Positions 61,501 to 64,000 of a DNA stretch of 64,000 bases are shown here, piece by piece. This stretch comes from Gemmataceae bacterium. GTDB lineage: Bacteria; Planctomycetota; Planctomycetia; Gemmatales; Gemmataceae. The stretch covers positions 62,001 through 126,000 of the forward strand of contig JALHPZ010000010.1 in assembly GCA_022842245.1 (NCBI GenBank), read 5' to 3'. The notes beneath the pieces were generated by a model that had not been told where the DNA came from, searched no databases, and saw nothing but the letters and a program-made list of their open reading frames with translations. A program made the position numbers and the translations under genes. How positions within the stretch are numbered: position 1 is the first letter of the stretch; each line of letters starts with the position of its first letter.

Positions 61501-62718
61501 ATGCGTCGAATCTGCCTGCTCGTTGCCCTCCTGCCGGCGTTCCTCGCCGCCGACTGGCCGCAATTCCGTGGCCCGAATCGCGACGGCGTGTCCAAGGAGA
61601 AAGGCCTGCTCCAAAGCTGGCCTGCCGACGGACCGCCGCTCGTCTGGACCGCCAAGGGTCTCGGCGGCGGCTATTCCACCGTGAGTGTCGTCGGCGATCG
61701 CATCTACACCCTCGGCGACAAGGGGAACAAGTCCCACCTCGTCGCGCTCGATCGCGAGAAGGGCGAAGTCCTGTGGACCGCCCCGATCGGCGCCACGGGC
61801 GGAAGCCTCGGTTGCACGCCCACCGTCGACGGCGATCGGATCTACGCCCTTGGCCAGCAGGGCGATCTCGTCTGCGTCGACAAGGACGGCAAGGAAATCT
61901 GGAAGCACAACCTGCTATCCGAATTCGGCGGCGAAAAGGGCGGCTGGAACTACTGCGAATCGCCGCTCGTCGACGGGGACAACCTCATTGTCACGCCCGG
62001 CGGCCGCGAGGCGACCATGCTCGCGCTCGACAAAAAGACCGGCTCGACAGTCTGGAAATGCCCGATCAAGACCCGCAAGAGCGAAGCCGGCTATTCGTCC
62101 ATCGTCATCTCGAAGGTCGGCAACGTGAAGCACTACGTCCAGCTCTTCAATGGCGGCCTCGTGGGCGTCAGCACCGACGGCAAGGTGCTCTGGACACATG
62201 AGAAACTCGGCGACAACACCGCGAACGTCCCCACGCCGATCGTCCTCGGCGATCAGATCTTCAGCAGCATCGGCTACGGCCGCGGCGCGTCCCTTATGAA
62301 GCTCAAGGCCTCCGGCAAGTCGGTGTCGGCCCAGGAGGTCTACTTCAAGCGCGAACTGACCAACAAACACGGAGGTGTCGTGCTCGTCGGCGATTACGTC
62401 TACGGCGACACCGACGATTCCGGCCAGCCGTTCTGTGCCGAGGTCAAGACCGGCAAGGTGCTCTGGAAGCGATCCAAGGGGGGCGCCGGCAGTGGATCGG
62501 TCGCGATCATGTACGCCGACAACCGGCTCTACATGCACTACCAGAACGGCGTGGCCGTGCTGGCGGAGGCATCGCCGAAGGCGTACAAGGAAGTCGGCGA
62601 AATCAACCTTCCCAAGAAGAACGGCCAACTCTGGGCGCATCCGGTGGTGAGCGACGGGCAGTACTACATCCGCAACGGCGACCTGCTGCACCGCTACGAC
62701 GTGCGTGCGAAGAAGTAA
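61501..62718 (+). CDS. Secreted PQQ-like beta-propeller protein
   Basis: A 405-residue protein. Signal peptide 1-16, then ADWPQFRGPNRDGVSKEKGL as in the gene at 24963, to which it is related but clearly diverged. Blade motifs include LDREKGEVLWTAPIGATGG, DKDGKEIWKHN, DKKTGSTVWKCPI, STDGKVLWTHEKL and EVKTGKVLWKRSK. GGAG lies 10 bp before the ATG. It follows the PSCyt gene by 67 bp on the same strand, so the two may be cotranscribed. No catalytic PQQ ligand pattern is visible; a scaffold or sugar/redox-binding role is likely. Confidence 0.9.
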   Translation: MRRICLLVALLPAFLAADWPQFRGPNRDGVSKEKGLLQSWPADGPPLVWTAKGLGGGYSTVSVVGDRIYTLGDKGNKSHLVALDREKGEVLWTAPIGATGGSLGCTPTVDGDRIYALGQQGDLVCVDKDGKEIWKHNLLSEFGGEKGGWNYCESPLVDGDNLIVTPGGREATMLALDKKTGSTVWKCPIKTRKSEAGYSSIVISKVGNVKHYVQLFNGGLVGVSTDGKVLWTHEKLGDNTANVPTPIVLGDQIFSSIGYGRGASLMKLKASGKSVSAQEVYFKRELTNKHGGVVLVGDYVYGDTDDSGQPFCAEVKTGKVLWKRSKGGAGSGSVAIMYADNRLYMHYQNGVAVLAEASPKAYKEVGEINLPKKNGQLWAHPVVSDGQYYIRNGDLLHRYDVRAKK

Positions 62719-63090
62719 AACCGACCCCGGTCATTGCTAGCCGGTCGGTTGTCCGGTCGATCGGTTCGTGAAATCCGTACTCGGAACTCTCGCCTCAATT
62801 ACCAAATCGATTCGGGAGTTCCGAGCCAGGAGAAACGACTCGACCGGATCGTCGGACCGGGAACTTCATGAGAACCGAAACGAAGCATTTCGGATACATT
62901 TCGAGTGAGTTTCGCGCCATTCCGGACGATACGGAATCGCCGCAAGTCGTTTTTGGATAAGGGAAATCTGGAGTGGGTCCGGAAAAAGCGAGTGGGTCCG
63001 CCGGGGGGTGGCGCGGACGCGGCGGACCCACTCGCGCCGCGCGAGGGGCTGCGAATCGGTGGCCATTGACCGTTCCCTGTCGCGTATCAG
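62719..63090. other. 372-bp intergenic region
   Basis: No convincing gene lies here; two short minus-strand open frames (62795-63031, 62866-63066) have no codon or motif support. The left edge holds a weak hairpin after the PQQ-like gene (aaccgacc / ggtcggtt, 62719-62726 and 62743-62750) without a T-run. The right part holds two direct copies of gagtgggtccg (62971-62981 and 62990-63000) and a terminator for the minus-strand regulator. Confidence 0.6.
62983..63035 (-). terminator. Terminator of the NtrC-like regulator
   Basis: A 15-bp perfect inverted repeat, gcgagtgggtccgcc (62988-63002) and ggcggacccactcgc (63021-63035), with an 18-nt loop. On the minus strand it is followed directly by TTTTT. 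It begins 55 bp after the regulator stop. Confidence 0.7.
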
Positions 63091-64000
63091 TCAGGTCGGG
63101 ATTTTGAGCGCTTCGATGCGACGGCCGAGTCTCGTTCGGAAGATGCCGAGGCGGGCCGCCGCTTCCGTTTGATTCCCGTTGGTCTTCCGGAGCGCCGATT
63201 CGATCGCGCGACGCTCCACGGCTTCAAGTAATTCGTCGAGAGGCATCGTCCGCTCGACGGGCGGCATCGTCGCCACGAGGCGGGCGCGTTCCCTCAGGAA
63301 GCGCGGCAAGTGCTCGGCCGCAATCGGGTTTGTTCCGGCCTGCTGCGCCGCATCGGAAAGGGTTTCGTGCAACTCCCGCAGGTTGCCGGGCCAGTCGTGG
63401 GCTGCAAGGACCGCCAGTGAATCGTCGGTCAGCAAAAATCCCATCCGGGCAAGGATGGACCCCAACTCGTCCCATCGATTCCGAAGCGGCGGCAACTGCA
63501 ATTCAATGGTGGACTGTTCGGCCTGGAATTCCTCGAGCAACGCGCCGGACCGCGCGCCGACGGCGGCCGATTCCGTGGAAGCGCAGATGAGGCGCGGCGG
63601 GTGCGGCGCGATACGGAGCCAGTCGAGAATGCGCTGTTGGGCGTCGCGCGGCAGCGAGGCCGGATGTTTGAGAAAGAGCGTGCCGACCTGCCCCGCGGTC
63701 GCGATCCCGGCGATGCCGAACAACAACCCATCCAGCAAGTAGGGTTGAACGCCCCGGCACTCGCAGGCGACGAATGCCTTTTCCCGAACGGGTGAATGGT
63801 GATGGATCACCCGAGCGAGCGTCTCCCGCCCGCTTCCCGATTCGCCAACGATCCAGACCGGTTCGGTCGAGCGGGCCGCCAATCGGACCTGCGATTGGAA
63901 TCGCCGCAGTTCCGCGGTTTCTCCGCCGAACAGATCCTGGGAATAACGGGACGCCTGTCGTTCACGGATCTCGCCGATCGCCGCCGGAGTCTTCCGTGGG
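63091..64000 (-). CDS. NtrC-type AAA+ regulator with degenerate ATPase motifs (partial)
   Basis: The C-terminal 302 codons are in the window; the start lies past the right edge. The AAA+ core begins RRFQSQVRLAARSTEPVWIV. Walker A is GESGSGRET, with Arg in place of the Lys that binds phosphate. Where sigma-54 activators have GAFTGA, this reads FGIAGIATAGQ with no such loop, and the Walker B region is GTLFLKHPASLP with Lys-His replacing the Asp-Glu. NWPGNxREL is preserved as AAHDWPGNLREL. The Fis-type helix-turn-helix ends the protein: AIESALRKTNGNQTEAAARL. So DNA binding looks intact while ATP hydrolysis and sigma-54 contact look lost. A role as a sigma-54-independent regulator is inferred. 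Confidence 0.82.
   Translation of the reverse strand, partial: PRKTPAAIGEIRERQASRYSQDLFGGETAELRRFQSQVRLAARSTEPVWIVGESGSGRETLARVIHHHSPVREKAFVACECRGVQPYLLDGLLFGIAGIATAGQVGTLFLKHPASLPRDAQQRILDWLRIAPHPPRLICASTESAAVGARSGALLEEFQAEQSTIELQLPPLRNRWDELGSILARMGFLLTDDSLAVLAAHDWPGNLRELHETLSDAAQQAGTNPIAAEHLPRFLRERARLVATMPPVERTMPLDELLEAVERRAIESALRKTNGNQTEAAARLGIFRTRLGRRIEALKIPT

Noticed and set aside
62719..62750. Hairpin after the PQQ-like gene as a full terminator
   Set aside because: The stem is 8 bp with a 16-nt loop and no T-run, so it is listed only as a weak hairpin.
62795..63066. Two short minus-strand open frames (78 and 66 codons) between the PQQ-like gene and the NtrC-like gene
   Set aside because: They cover a terminator and repeats, have no ribosome-binding site and no recognisable sequence.
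1..64000. Prophage, insertion sequence, integron or secondary-metabolite cluster
   Set aside because: No transposase, integrase, capsid, NRPS or PKS motif was found in any frame, and the gene content is uniform in style across the window.

Overview
The window is GC-rich, densely coded DNA with the signature content of a planctomycete, most probably a member of the Gemmataceae. The evidence is the set of families: DUF1501, DUF1549/DUF1553 and PSCyt proteins, DUF1080, a DUF1559-like H-X9-DG protein, DUF4058, PQQ-type propellers, an ECF sigma factor beside large Ser/Thr kinases, a BlaI/BlaR pair whose sensor carries WD40 repeats, and a chloroplast/chlamydia-type enoyl-ACP reductase. No phage, insertion sequence, integrase, CRISPR array or rRNA is visible. 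It reads as ordinary chromosome with several unusual domain fusions.

Layout. 1-5042 (minus): the start of a sensory or kinase protein translationally coupled to an ECF sigma factor, then a receptor kinase with a 48-residue TPR array, then an ACT-domain protein. 5166-11294: a duplicated secreted amidohydrolase and a Tricorn-type protease. 11491-12218: Bfd-like ferredoxin and bacterioferritin, convergent and overlapping. 12448-15927: a Ser/Thr kinase fused to a tubulin/FtsZ-like domain. 15931-24963: housekeeping metabolism (FabI, a transsulfuration enzyme, GatB, fumarase) mixed with envelope proteins. 24963-29472: a PQQ-like propeller, two small coupled genes, the GTPase Der and a lipoprotein-like gene. 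29511-32709 (minus): tRNA-Gly, trigger factor and two ClpP paralogues. 32775-38710: a secreted unknown, a DUF1501 protein, TrpC and GyrA. 38720-42938: a long hairpin element, an NAD-dependent epimerase and two tandem methyltransferases. 43048-48563 (plus): VIT/VWA protein, DUF1080, esterase, a small membrane protein and an H-X9-DG protein. 48565-50622: a DsbD-type thiol-disulfide transporter. 50731-58537 (minus): a tightly coupled operon, blaI, M56 protease-WD40 fusion, DUF1549/1553, DUF1501 and an 8-EF-hand protein. 58716-62718 (plus): a PSCyt/DUF1549/DUF1553 protein and a PQQ-like propeller. 63091-64000: a degenerate NtrC-type regulator running off the end.

The most interesting items are the kinase-tubulin fusion, the BlaR-like protease whose sensor domain has been replaced by a beta-propeller at the head of a five-gene operon with an operator-like palindrome inside its promoter, and two kinds of hairpin element: one is a terminator whose near-copy lies in frame inside a coding sequence, the other is a 32-bp inverted repeat before the epimerase. 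Many genes overlap by ATGA, and six convergent pairs abut or overlap. All assignments come from reading the sequence; no database search was run.
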